From: Methylocystis iwaonis
GTDB lineage: Bacteria; Pseudomonadota; Alphaproteobacteria; Rhizobiales; Beijerinckiaceae
NCBI RefSeq assembly: GCF_027925385.1
Contig: NZ_AP027143.1
Coordinates: forward strand, 186,001-250,000
Direction of reading: 5' to 3'
Length of the DNA: 64,000 bases
The notes under the pieces are model-generated. The model was not told where the DNA came from and did not search any database. It saw nothing but the letters and a program-made list of their open reading frames with translations. The position numbers and the translations under genes were made by a program. Positions 30,051 through 38,328 of this stretch are shown here, in pieces. Positions within the stretch are counted from its first letter, which is position 1, and every line of letters begins with the position of its first letter.

Positions 30051-30716
30051 ATGATCGACGGCAGGGTGGATTATCATACGCCGCGCGCACGCTGGGCTGC
30101 GTTTGAGCGCCAGTTGTACGAGGGCGCTATTTCGGACGTATCGCGCTACCAAGGAATTCTGGGAACCGTCCGCAAACTGGCAGATGAGCTGCGCCATATC
30201 GAGGCGCTCGAACAATTGGAGGCGGCATGGTCAGGGGACCCCACGCTCGCAATTACTTTGGAAGCATTACCCTTTCCCAAGGAGCAACTGTTAGGCGCAG
30301 CCTTCGCTATCCGCGAGCGCGAGATATGTGAACTCGACGCTCGCAGGATTAGAAGATCGCGCATAGACAAGGCGCGCGGTTCAGGGCATGCCTGGGTCAC
30401 CCTCGAAGGGAGTGGGGAACTCGATCGGGGGGCGGCCGCGCCTTTTCAGGGGATCGAGATGCATATTGAAACTGGATTGGCCATCATATCCATGCTTCAG
30501 CGAAATCCGCTGGACGGAGCGACCGTTTTCGTGACGGCGCTTGCGCGGTTTGATCCTGAGTCTGGAGAAGTGATAGAAATCGCCCCCGGCGTAGACGATT
30601 GGAAAGAACATGAGGCAGTCGGACCTGCGCTGGAATCGAGAGACGCCCTGCGCGACCGTATCGAATCTGCTTACGAAATGAAGATCGAAACGGCGCTTGT
30701 AGCGCTAGATCGGTAA
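30051..30716 (+). CDS. Unknown protein next to the FdrA/DUF1116 genes
   Basis: About 221 residues from the ATG at 30051, behind AGGGGGAGAGAAAGG; ATG 30018 and TTG 29985 are alternative starts. I do not recognise a family. The sequence is rich in charged helices up to residue 110, then more beta-like (GIEMHIETGLAIISMLQRNP, FVTALARFDPESGEVIEIAP). It does not resemble DUF2877 (AllH/YlbF). It is divergent from the FdrA-like gene and 33 bases before an XRE-cupin regulator, so it may be a missing subunit or a partner of that system. Confidence 0.65.
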   Translation: MIDGRVDYHTPRARWAAFERQLYEGAISDVSRYQGILGTVRKLADELRHIEALEQLEAAWSGDPTLAITLEALPFPKEQLLGAAFAIREREICELDARRIRRSRIDKARGSGHAWVTLEGSGELDRGAAAPFQGIEMHIETGLAIISMLQRNPLDGATVFVTALARFDPESGEVIEIAPGVDDWKEHEAVGPALESRDALRDRIESAYEMKIETALVALDR

Positions 30717-30749
30717 TCGCCATTTTACGCCGATAAGCCGGAGTACACC

Positions 30750-31406
30750 TTGGTTACGCAGACGAAGAAGAAGGCTGAACCGCGGAAGCGGGCGGCTGAT
30801 GGCGCGCCCCGCGAGGTTGCAGGCTCGCGCTCTCGCGAAGTAGACGACATCGTGAGTTTGGTTGGCCAAAAGGTGGCGAATCTGCGTCGAACAAAAGGCT
30901 TGTCTTTGCAGCAGCTCGCAGAGATCAGCGACGTGTCGCCTGCCGCAATTCACAAAATCGAACGTAGCGGCATGGTGCCGACGATCACCACGCTGCTCAA
31001 GCTCGCTGCGGCCCTGGGCGTTTCAGTCTCTTATTTTGTCGAGGAAGGCGAGACTCCGCCGGAGCCCGTCCATTACACGCCGGCGGACCAGCGACCGCGC
31101 GTCTATACGTCACATAAGGGATTGAGCCTCTCGGGCATAACGGGCTCCTATCAGAAATTTCAGACGGCCGCCGCGATCGCTCGAATGGCGCCTGGCGCCT
31201 CCAGCGGCGAGAAGGCCCTGAGACACGCGGGCGAGGAACTCGTTCATGTCTTGTCAGGCGAGGTCTCGTTCCGAGTCAACAGCCGCGATTACATCCTGAA
31301 AGCGGGAGACTCACTGCAATTCGATGGCAACCTCCCGCACCATTGGGAAAACAAAAGCAAGATGCCGGTTCAATTGATCTGGATAGCGTGTCGCAATCGT
31401 GACTGA
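30750..31406 (+). CDS. XRE-family regulator with C-terminal cupin domain
   Basis: A 218-residue transcription regulator. The helix-turn-helix is at about residues 30-90 (VGQKVANLRRTKGLSLQQLA, SDVSPAAIHKIERSGMVPTI), followed by a single-domain cupin at about 125-215 (HAGEELVHVLSGEVSFRV, LKAGDSLQFDGNLPHHWEN). Such proteins sense small ligands through the cupin and often control nitrogen or amine catabolism. The start is TTG at 30750; the first 30 residues are basic and disordered. Likely targets are the divergent FdrA/DUF1116/glycosyltransferase genes. Confidence 0.85.
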   Translation: MVTQTKKKAEPRKRAADGAPREVAGSRSREVDDIVSLVGQKVANLRRTKGLSLQQLAEISDVSPAAIHKIERSGMVPTITTLLKLAAALGVSVSYFVEEGETPPEPVHYTPADQRPRVYTSHKGLSLSGITGSYQKFQTAAAIARMAPGASSGEKALRHAGEELVHVLSGEVSFRVNSRDYILKAGDSLQFDGNLPHHWENKSKMPVQLIWIACRNRD

Positions 31407-31528
31407 TGAGGGCGTTGGCGGTCCCCCATCTGTTGATGAGGCCGAACCACGCGCGCCCTCACGGCGCATTTTGCCACCCTACAATTGGGGACTCTGAGAA
31501 CCAAGCCGATGCGTCGCCATCGCCGCGG

Positions 31529-31936
31529 TTACGTCGTCTGATGTTTGGCGCGCGCATCTTCGAGCGCAAGGCGGCCCTCTTCGGCGTCATAGTAATATTG
31601 GCGGGCGACAAACCAGCCCTTTAACGGGCGCAGAGGCGGCACACAGGTCACTAACAAGAACGGAAGTGTTGTGAAAAGGTGCGCCCAATACGGAAGGGAA
31701 TAGACGGCCTCCAGCCACAGGGCGAGCGCGACCGAGGGGACGCAGGCGAAACACATGACGAAAAACGCCGGCCCATCCGCGGGGTCCGCAAAGGAATAAT
31801 CGAGGCCGCAGGCGTCGCACTGCTTATGAAGCTCAAGAAAGCCGTTAAAGAGCGATCCTCGTCCACAACGCGGGCATCGCCCCCGCAGACCGGCCTGTAA
31901 CGGCGACAAAGGCGGCACATGTACTCTCTTCGGCAT
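31529..31936 (-). CDS. DUF983 membrane protein with zinc-ribbon
   Basis: A 135-residue protein with two CxxC pairs (GRCPRCGRGSLF at about 19-30 and KQCDACGLDYSFAD at about 38-51) followed by two hydrophobic segments (about 58-105). This is the DUF983 layout, often found near heme-copper oxidase assembly genes. Here it sits next to the LnmK-like gene, with a 56-base gap, on the same strand. Role unknown. Confidence 0.8.
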   Translation of the reverse strand: MPKRVHVPPLSPLQAGLRGRCPRCGRGSLFNGFLELHKQCDACGLDYSFADPADGPAFFVMCFACVPSVALALWLEAVYSLPYWAHLFTTLPFLLVTCVPPLRPLKGWFVARQYYYDAEEGRLALEDARAKHQTT

Positions 31937-31992
31937 GGCTTGGACTCCTCACAGGGAAAAAAGCCTTTGGATTCATTGCGAGCTCTCGACAA

Positions 31993-32976
31993 TCATCGGG
32001 ATTGCTCTGGTTTCGTCGGCGCTCGTCTGACTGTGAAAATGCGGGCCAAGGGAGCGCCGTCTTGCTCGCGCAAGATCTGGCAGTGATGAGCAAATGTTTC
32101 CGTATAGTCCCGCAATTCAACCAAGCTAACCGCCAATGTCTCGCCGGGATCTATGTTGCCGGAGAAGAACACATCTCGCCTGACCGTTGTCGCACCGAGA
32201 GATTTTTCTCGCGCGAACGACCATTCCGTGCGATCGGCGAAAGATACGAAGCTGCTGAAGTAGAGCAGGCCAGCGCCGTTGAAATCCTGGCTAGGGCAGG
32301 GGTCGAAGGAGGCCACCGTGCGCGGTTGGTCCTGATGAATCGAGAAGCCCATATGGGCATCCGCCCGTCCGGCGCGTAATGCTGCTGCGCGGGCGGCGAG
32401 CCAATGGTTTTCCGGCCCGGGAGATACCGGCGGCAACCCCGGCGCGGCGAAGCGTGAAACCGAATGATTGCCGCCCTCAGCGCCGCGCCGCACGAAGGTG
32501 GACACCATTTCCACCACGCCAATGTCGCCATCCGGCAGATTCAGCTCGTGACGGCTGAGCATCTGAGTCCGGGACAGTCGTCGCAGCTTTGAACTGATAA
32601 CCAGATGATCGTTCTCGCGCGCCGCTTCTAATCTGGCGTCGTAAATAGACAGAGCACAAAATGCTGCGTAGACGGGCGCGCCGCGCTCGTCGGTGAAACG
32701 CGGCGCATCCTGCCCGGCGAGGCGCGCGAGCATCATCCAGTGGCGATGGCCGAGTTCTTTTAGGAGCCAGGTTTCCGAGAGGCCGTTCAGACCAAGCTGG
32801 GGCATGCCCAGCAAATACGTATCCGTTTCAGCACGCCCCCAGCGGCATTGTTGTCCGGCGACGATCTCGATCCCACGCCGCGTGTCGGCGGCGCTGAGCG
32901 CCGGGTGAAATGCGCTCATGGGACAACCGAGATGGTCTCGGGATGATGAGCCTGAGAGAAAAGGGGTGTGTGTCAT
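31993..32976 (-). CDS. LnmK/Pnap_2097-type hot-dog protein
   Basis: A 327-residue protein, or 308 from the second Met at about 32919. It resembles the LnmK acyltransferase/decarboxylase and Pnap_2097 biosynthetic protein group: GMPQLGLNGLSETWLLKELG HR near residues 57-78, VSTFVRR, SFDPCPSQDFNGAGLLYFSS FVSFADRTEW, and VFFSGNIDPGETLAVSL. LnmK acts on acyl carrier protein substrates, so a link with carrier-based biosynthesis is possible. No carrier gene is near; the closest are pigG/pigH, 29 kb away. It is the last gene but one of the Nit1C-type operon. Family call moderate, reaction unknown. Confidence 0.6.
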   Translation of the reverse strand: MTHTPFLSGSSSRDHLGCPMSAFHPALSAADTRRGIEIVAGQQCRWGRAETDTYLLGMPQLGLNGLSETWLLKELGHRHWMMLARLAGQDAPRFTDERGAPVYAAFCALSIYDARLEAARENDHLVISSKLRRLSRTQMLSRHELNLPDGDIGVVEMVSTFVRRGAEGGNHSVSRFAAPGLPPVSPGPENHWLAARAAALRAGRADAHMGFSIHQDQPRTVASFDPCPSQDFNGAGLLYFSSFVSFADRTEWSFAREKSLGATTVRRDVFFSGNIDPGETLAVSLVELRDYTETFAHHCQILREQDGAPLARIFTVRRAPTKPEQSR

Positions 32977-33007
32977 ATGACCTGTAGACTCGCCTTGGTT
33001 GCAGCTC

Positions 33008-33997
33008 TCAATTCGAGCGTCGATTCGCGCCCTGCGCGGTGCACCCGATCAGCGCTCTCTGGGAGAAGTCCCAGACGATTTCGCGCTTTCCTTGATTGCA
33101 AATTGCGACGGTGGCGCCCGAGGCGATCTCGCCTATCGCTGCCGCGGCGATGTCGCGCGCTCGGAACAGTGCCAAGATTTCGTCGACCTTGTTCGGACGC
33201 GCCGTGATCAGGTAGCCGAAGCTGGGAAAGCTCGTCAGCCAGCGTTCTAACGGGATCGAGTCCGGCTTGGGAATTGCGGCGAGATCAATGGAGACAGCAA
33301 CATTCGAGCATTCGGCCAGCATGGCCGCGGTGCCGACGACGCCTCCTTGGCTGATATCCTTCGCGGCCTTCGACAGCCCGGCTTCAGCGATTGCAGGTAA
33401 GAGCTGGAGATCGCCTCGCAGGCGCTCAGGTGGGGCGGTCGTTGCCGCTTCCCAATTCGAGAACGGCTCTCGGAAGCGCCCGCGCAAATCGATCGCCGAA
33501 ATAAGCTGGTCGCCCGGCTCTGCGCCGAAACTGGTGAGAAGCTTTTTGGCGCGCCCGAGTATTGCGACCGCAAGCTGGGCGCGGTCCGTACGGAGATTGC
33601 TGTGCCCGCCCACGACAGGTACCCCGAAGGCGCGTGACGCCTCTCTCAAGCCTTCAAGGACCGGCGAGGCCGAGCCCACGCCGTCCGACCAGATGGCATT
33701 GACGACCGCGATCGGCGCGCCCCCCATCGCGGCGATGTCGGAGACATTGACCATAACGCCGCACCAGCCCGCAAACCAAGGATCTCCGGCGACGAATTCA
33801 TTCATGAAGCCTTCGATCGCAATTAACAGATAACTGTCGCCGTCTGGGATCGCCGCACAGTCGTCGCCGACCGCTATCGCTTCCTCGGCGGAAACGCCAA
33901 GCAAGCCGATCACGTCGGCGATATCGGCTTTTGCCGCGAAACTTTTGCTTTCCTTGAGTGTATGCGCGACTTTGCTGGCGATGATTGACATGGTCAT
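33008..33997 (-). CDS. nitF: AIR-synthase-like (Sll0787 type) protein of the Nit1C cluster
   Basis: A 329-residue protein related to PurM/selenophosphate synthetase. AVGDDCAAIPDG near residues 42-53 is the ATP/metal-binding Asp motif. GVMVNVSDIAAMGGAPIAVV and KDISQGGVVGTAAMLAECSN are typical of the ATP-binding superfamily. This version (Sll0787 family) occurs with Nit1C nitrilases. Its start overlaps the acetyltransferase stop by 4 bases. The substrate is unknown. Confidence 0.85.
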   Translation of the reverse strand: MTMSIIASKVAHTLKESKSFAAKADIADVIGLLGVSAEEAIAVGDDCAAIPDGDSYLLIAIEGFMNEFVAGDPWFAGWCGVMVNVSDIAAMGGAPIAVVNAIWSDGVGSASPVLEGLREASRAFGVPVVGGHSNLRTDRAQLAVAILGRAKKLLTSFGAEPGDQLISAIDLRGRFREPFSNWEAATTAPPERLRGDLQLLPAIAEAGLSKAAKDISQGGVVGTAAMLAECSNVAVSIDLAAIPKPDSIPLERWLTSFPSFGYLITARPNKVDEILALFRARDIAAAAIGEIASGATVAICNQGKREIVWDFSQRALIGCTAQGANRRSN

Positions 33998-34548
33998 GCC
34001 GCGCCTCGCGCTCGGGTGAAGAAGCCTATGGTCGGCGTCTCACATGGCGGGTAATAGCGGAGATCCGCTTCCATTTGGTGATGGAGTCGGCCGTGGCATT
34101 CGAACTCACCGAGCGATCGCCAATGCAGTCGCTGAAACAGCGGCGCATTCTGGCTCTGCACGTTGGCGAGAAAACGCCGGCAGCCAAGCGCATGCGCAGA
34201 GGACACCGCAAGGCGGATTAGCCCCGCGCCAACGCCAACGCCGCCGAACCGGCGATAGCGCTTCTCGACGGCGAGCCGTGACCCCCACCAGGTTCCATCC
34301 CGGGCTTCGTCCTCATGGATGCGCACGGCGCCGACCACTCCGTCGGCAATGTCCTGAACGAGCGCAACGGCGACCAGCGGGATGGCCAGCACATCGATCT
34401 CATCGCGGTCGTCCTGCTCGAAGACTTGTTGCTCTTCGCAGAAGACGCGCCGCCGGAGCGCCATCGCGGCTGATTTTTCCCATTCCTCGGTCGCCCATTT
34501 GATTTGAAGGCTCGAGGCGATGCGGGGAGTGTCGAGCGGAGCCGTCAT
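33994..34548 (-). CDS. nitE: GNAT acetyltransferase of the Nit1C cluster (MSMEG_0567 N-terminal type)
   Basis: A 184-residue N-acyltransferase. Start ATG (34546-34548) overlaps the radical SAM stop as ATGA; an upstream start within that gene is less likely. Motifs: MALRRRVFCEEQQVF (usual GNAT N terminus), VGAVRIHED and the acetyl-CoA loop RYRRFGGVGVGAGLIRLAVS. In mycobacteria this domain is fused to the AIR-synthase-like protein; here the two are separate genes. Confidence 0.85.
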   Translation of the reverse strand: MTAPLDTPRIASSLQIKWATEEWEKSAAMALRRRVFCEEQQVFEQDDRDEIDVLAIPLVAVALVQDIADGVVGAVRIHEDEARDGTWWGSRLAVEKRYRRFGGVGVGAGLIRLAVSSAHALGCRRFLANVQSQNAPLFQRLHWRSLGEFECHGRLHHQMEADLRYYPPCETPTIGFFTRARGAA

Positions 34549-35648
34549 TTGCCGGTTTTCCGCTCGTAAGTGGAGAGGGCCGAGCACGCGCCGCATTTGC
34601 CGCACCCGGCTTTGATTTCGTTAGACTGAAGACCCGTCTTGGCGAGCATGGCGGCCAGCGGTTCGAGGACGGCGTGCATGAAATCAGGCGTCGGCGCCGG
34701 GTGACTTTCGAGTGGCGTCCCCGAGATCGGCACGAAAGGCACTACGAATGGATAAACGCCGATCGACGTCAGACGCTCGCAGATATCCAGTATTTCCGCC
34801 GCGCTGTCTCCCAATCCCGCGAGGATAAAGGTCGAGAGCTGGCCGCGACCGAAGATGGGCGCGGCGGCCTCGAACGCTGAGAAGTAGCGCTCGATTGGAA
34901 CTTGCGCCTTGCCTGGCATGACGCGCGCACGAACCGCCGGCGAAACCGCTTCGAGATGCATGCCGAGCGAGTCGACGCCGGCGTCTTTCATGCGCACAAA
35001 CCATGCGTCGTCATCCGGCGGTTCGCACTGCGCCTCGATCGGCAGGTCGACCGCGGCCTTTACGGCACGCGCGCTCTCGGCGAGAATTGCTGCGCCGCGG
35101 TCGGGACCGGGAGGCGTGCCGGTCGTCATCACCATGTGGCGAACGCCGTCGAGTTCGACCGCAGCTTTTGCCACCTCCGCAAGTTGTGACGGCGTCTTGC
35201 GCTCGACGGTACGGCCGGCCGCGAGCGAGTGGCCAATCGAGCAAAATTGGCAAGTCTTTACGCGGCTTTGGTATCGGATGCAGGTTTGCAGCACTGTCGT
35301 GGCGAGTACATCGCGACCATGCAAGGTCGCGATGTGGGAGTAGGGGACGCCGTCGGCTGTGACGCGATCGTAGAACCGGGGACGCGCGGTAAATGAGATG
35401 TCGCCGATCGTAACGCCGTCGCGGCTCAGACGGGTGCGCCCCTGTGCGTTGGGTTTTTCCGCCAGGTAAGGGCTTTCGAAGGCCGGCGCATTATGCACCG
35501 GCGCCATCACCGTCATCCCGTCGATTGTCACCGGCACATGGTCCGATGGTCCGGCGCCGCCGCGTCTCGTCACGCCCGCGCTTCCGGGGGCTGCGAGCCG
35601 GATCCCGAAGGATTGCAGCTCATTGATAAGATGCTCAGTCGCCATCAT
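34545..35648 (-). CDS. nitD: Radical SAM protein, MSMEG_0568 family
   Basis: About 367 residues. The cluster motif is not the usual CX3CX2C but [14 protein letters not shown], that is CX9CX2C, as in other Nit1C radical SAM proteins. It is followed by [18 protein letters not shown] (GGE-like strand region) and [11 protein letters not shown] second cysteine group, GCGKCGACS, near the C terminus could hold an auxiliary iron-sulfur centre. The start (two adjacent ATGs, 35643-35648) overlaps the nitrilase end by 14 bases, so translation is coupled. Reaction unknown. Confidence 0.85.
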   Translation of the reverse strand: MMATEHLINELQSFGIRLAAPGSAGVTRRGGAGPSDHVPVTIDGMTVMAPVHNAPAFESPYLAEKPNAQGRTRLSRDGVTIGDISFTARPRFYDRVTADGVPYSHIATLHGRDVLATTVLQTCIRYQSRVKTCQFCSIGHSLAAGRTVERKTPSQLAEVAKAAVELDGVRHMVMTTGTPPGPDRGAAILAESARAVKAAVDLPIEAQCEPPDDDAWFVRMKDAGVDSLGMHLEAVSPAVRARVMPGKAQVPIERYFSAFEAAAPIFGRGQLSTFILAGLGDSAAEILDICERLTSIGVYPFVVPFVPISGTPLESHPAPTPDFMHAVLEPLAAMLAKTGLQSNEIKAGCGKCGACSALSTYERKTGK

Positions 35649-36648
35649 CGTTCGTCCCGCTCGAGATTTCGGCTGCTTCCTCGGATGACTCGCCGGAGGA
35701 TGAAAAGCGGGCGGCGTTGATGCTGCGCACCGGCGCCGCGACGCGGTCGTCGATGAGCAGAGACAGCAGCTCCGGCCGCGCATAGTGGCCAACCGAATCC
35801 ATCATGCGTTTGCGTTTGACGATCAGCCCCATGTCGAGGTCGGCGATGAGCAGACCCTCGCCGGAGGTCAGGGGCGGCACGACGTGATTACCCTCGGGCG
35901 AGACAATAGCTGTCATGCAGCCGCCGCGCAGACCGCGGCGCAGATTTTCGTCCGGCGATATGGAGGCGATCTGGTCTTCCGTCAGCCACCCCGTGGCGTT
36001 GACCACAAAGCAGCCGCTCTCCAGCGCATGATGGCGTATTGTCACCTCGATCTGGTCGGCGAAAAGCTGGCCGACGAGAGAACCCGGGAACTGCGCGGCA
36101 TGAATCTCTTCGTGCTGCGCCATCAGCGCATAGCGGGCCAGCGGATTGTAGTGCTCCCAGCAGGCGAGCGCGCCGATCCGGCCGACTGCGGAGTCAACAA
36201 CCTTCAACCCGGCCCCGTCGCCCTGACCCCAGATCATCCGTTCGTGGAAGGTCGGCGTCAGCTTACGGCGCTTCAGCAGAATCCGCCCGTCCGCGTCGAA
36301 GATGATCTGAGCATTGTAAAGCGAGCCGTGATCGCGCTCGTTGACGCCGAGAACGATCACCATTTTGTGCCGCCGAGCGGCCTGCGCTACCGCCTCGGTC
36401 ACCGGCCCTGGAACAACCACAGCATCCTCATAGAGGCGCATGTGGTCCGCGCCGCTAAGAACGGGTGGACGGACGAAAGAGAAATACGGGTACCAGGGAA
36501 CGAATGTCTCTGGAAACACTGCGAACTGTACGCCCTTTTGGGCAGCTTCCGCGATTGCCGCGAGCACGCGATCTAGAGTGCCTTCAGAGGTGTCCAGATC
36601 TGGAGCGATCTGCACGGCGGCGACTTTGACAATTCGTTTTTCAGCCAT
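35635..36648 (-). CDS. nitC: Nit1C-type aliphatic nitrilase (Nit6803/NitC-like)
   Basis: A 337-residue nitrilase that hydrolyses a nitrile to acid and ammonia. The catalytic triad is Glu47 ([13 protein letters not shown]), Lys129 ([13 protein letters not shown]) and Cys163 ([14 protein letters not shown]). Length and motifs match cyanobacterial Nit6803 and bacterial NitC, whose cluster has been linked to growth on cyanide as nitrogen source. The ATG follows GGAAGGAAAAG. First gene of the minus-strand nitC-D-E-F operon. The natural substrate is unknown. Confidence 0.92.
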   Translation of the reverse strand: MAEKRIVKVAAVQIAPDLDTSEGTLDRVLAAIAEAAQKGVQFAVFPETFVPWYPYFSFVRPPVLSGADHMRLYEDAVVVPGPVTEAVAQAARRHKMVIVLGVNERDHGSLYNAQIIFDADGRILLKRRKLTPTFHERMIWGQGDGAGLKVVDSAVGRIGALACWEHYNPLARYALMAQHEEIHAAQFPGSLVGQLFADQIEVTIRHHALESGCFVVNATGWLTEDQIASISPDENLRRGLRGGCMTAIVSPEGNHVVPPLTSGEGLLIADLDMGLIVKRKRMMDSVGHYARPELLSLLIDDRVAAPVRSINAARFSSSGESSEEAAEISSGTNDDGD

Positions 36649-36765
36649 TCGCTTTTCCTTCCCTGCCGAGAGGCGTCGCTTCCTCGCGGGTTTATTTTCG
36701 GCGCTACAACTCGTTGCCGGGCCTCGATTGACTCTAATCGTGCCAGTCAATGTGGTTACAGTGTC

Positions 36766-36817
36766 AATGCAATCATGCATTCAATTGCCGGTCAAGATAA
36801 AAAATTGTATGATACAA
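36766..36817. promoter_or_regulatory. Palindromes between nitC and the OsmC gene
   Basis: Two perfect inverted repeats lie in the AT-rich 340-base divergent gap: AATGCA-ATCA-TGCATT (36766-36781) and TTGTAT-G-ATACAA (36805-36817). They are good candidates for regulator binding upstream of the nitrilase operon. The second is of the GTAT-ATAC type also seen at 23217 and 37465. Confidence 0.45.
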
Positions 36818-36987
36818 ATCTTGCAAAACGGCCCGCGATAAGGCAGCATCTGCTAAGGAGTGGGCTTCTCCACCCTTGAGAATGCGTCCTTAGAGCACTC
36901 CTCGGGGCCCTTGCTGCGCATCTGTCGTGGGTCGGGTTTGTCTGAGACAATGCGCTTCATGAATTCATGCAATAGGGGGTCTTTAGT

Positions 36988-37416
36988 ATGGCATCAGGGC
37001 GTTTCAAACGATCGGTGGAGAGTTCGTGGCGCGGAGGGCTGCGCTGCGACATACGCGCAGGAAATTTCGTTCTCGTCGCGGATGAGCCGAAAAGCGTCGG
37101 AGGAGATGGCAGTGGGCCTCAACCCACGGAGCTTCTGCTTTCGGCTGTGGCGTCCTGCTTTACGCTCGCAATCGCTTTTAGCGCCAAAAGGCTATCGGTC
37201 GAGTTGCAGCACTTGGCGGTGACGGCGACGGGGACTTACGACGGCCCTCGCTTTCGCGCGATTCATATATCGGCTCGCATGGGATGTGACCCCTCGATGA
37301 TCGATGCCCTAATCAGTCGTGCGGAGAGCCTGTGCTACGTGACCAACACTCTTCGCTCCGATGTTGAAATTTCTGTCGACGCGGCAGGCGAGCCCTCCAT
37401 TGCGGGGGCGCCCTGA
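36988..37416 (+). CDS. OsmC/Ohr-family protein
   Basis: A 142-residue small dimeric thiol peroxidase-type protein. It has GPQPTELLLSAVASCFTLAI with the first conserved Cys (about residue 58) and HISARMGCDPSMIDALIS with the second (about 98), in the right relative order for the OsmC fold. These reduce organic hydroperoxides, but some members have other roles. It stands alone before the ComA operon, with its own short leader. Confidence 0.75.
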   Translation: MASGRFKRSVESSWRGGLRCDIRAGNFVLVADEPKSVGGDGSGPQPTELLLSAVASCFTLAIAFSAKRLSVELQHLAVTATGTYDGPRFRAIHISARMGCDPSMIDALISRAESLCYVTNTLRSDVEISVDAAGEPSIAGAP

Positions 37417-37441
37417 ATCGCGCGGGAGATCACGCGCGTCC

Positions 37442-37478
37442 TTGACGTTCTATCGGATGCGACATAGCGTATACACTA
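37442..37478 (+). promoter_or_regulatory. Putative promoter/operator of the CoM-type operon
   Basis: TTGACG at 37442 can serve as a -35 box. A near-palindrome TAGCGTATACACTA (37465-37478, one mismatched pair) overlaps the expected -10 region, 35-48 bases upstream of the ComA start. It shares the GTATAC core with the sites at 23217 and 36805. Confidence 0.4.
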
Positions 37479-37512
37479 TAATACTACGCGTCGCCACAGG
37501 GAGATCGGCGTC

Positions 37513-38328
37513 ATGCCTGGTAGTGAGCTTCCAAACTTCCTTGATCTTCCCCCACGTTCGGCGAAACCCCGTTGTAAAGGGATCACGCACGTTCTCGACA
37601 AAGGCTGTACGCTGCTGGCGACGGAGAGCATCCTTTCTTCGGCGGCTCGGATCATCGACGTCTGGAAGTTTGGCTTCGGCACATCCTACGTCGATCCGAC
37701 CGCCCGAGCGAAAGTCGCCGTTCTGCGCGCTGCTCAAGTCAAGACTTGCACCGGTGGCACGCTGTTGGAAGCAGCCTGGCTTCAGGGGCGAACTGAAAGC
37801 TTCTTCGCGTTCGCAAAAGATATCGGTTTCGATTGCGTGGAAATCTCGGACGGCGCGACAGATATGCCATACTGCGATAAGCAGATGCTTATCGCCCGCG
37901 CCCGGTCTTTTGGGTTCGAAGTGATGTCGGAGATTGGAAGCAAGGATCCCAGTAAGATCCTATCGGCTGTCGACTGGATCTCCCAGATCGAAACTGACTT
38001 GATGGCCGGTTCCGACTGGATCGTCGTGGAAGGACGAGAGAGCGGAACAGTCGGCCTCTACGATGATTGCGGCAAGGTCCGGCACAATGTGCTCCACGCG
38101 CTCGCGCGAAGCCGCCGGGCGGACCGCCTTATCTATGAGGCGCCGCAACGTGCACAGCAGGCATTTCTTATTCGGCAGTTCGGGTCAGACGTCAATCTCG
38201 GCAATATTCTCGTCGACGAGTTGATCAGCCTCGAGGCGCTTCGGCGAGGATTACGCGCCGACACGCTGGGAATCCTTCCAAACTCTTATGCAATCGAGGG
38301 GGAAAGAGGCAAAGATGTTCGCATTTGA
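37513..38328 (+). CDS. comA: (2R)-phospho-3-sulfolactate synthase (ComA/XcbB-type)
   Basis: A 271-residue TIM-barrel enzyme that adds sulfite to phosphoenolpyruvate, the first step of coenzyme M biosynthesis. Family motifs are all present in order: THVLDKG, VWKFGFGTS, CTGGTLLE, CVEISDGATD, MSEIGSKDP, WIVVEGRESGTVGLYDD, IYEAPQRAQQAFLIRQFG, and VNLGNILVDELISLEALRRG followed by LRADTLG. It heads a run of six co-directional genes, five of them overlapping or touching, that match bacterial CoM clusters. Some bacteria use ComA homologues for sulfolactate, which is the main alternative. Confidence 0.92.
   Translation: MPGSELPNFLDLPPRSAKPRCKGITHVLDKGCTLLATESILSSAARIIDVWKFGFGTSYVDPTARAKVAVLRAAQVKTCTGGTLLEAAWLQGRTESFFAFAKDIGFDCVEISDGATDMPYCDKQMLIARARSFGFEVMSEIGSKDPSKILSAVDWISQIETDLMAGSDWIVVEGRESGTVGLYDDCGKVRHNVLHALARSRRADRLIYEAPQRAQQAFLIRQFGSDVNLGNILVDELISLEALRRGLRADTLGILPNSYAIEGERGKDVRI

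Noticed and set aside
32000..36800. Numerous long plus-strand open frames opposite the nitrilase cluster
   Set aside because: They are shadows of the high-GC minus-strand genes: no ribosome sites, no family motifs, arginine/proline-rich.
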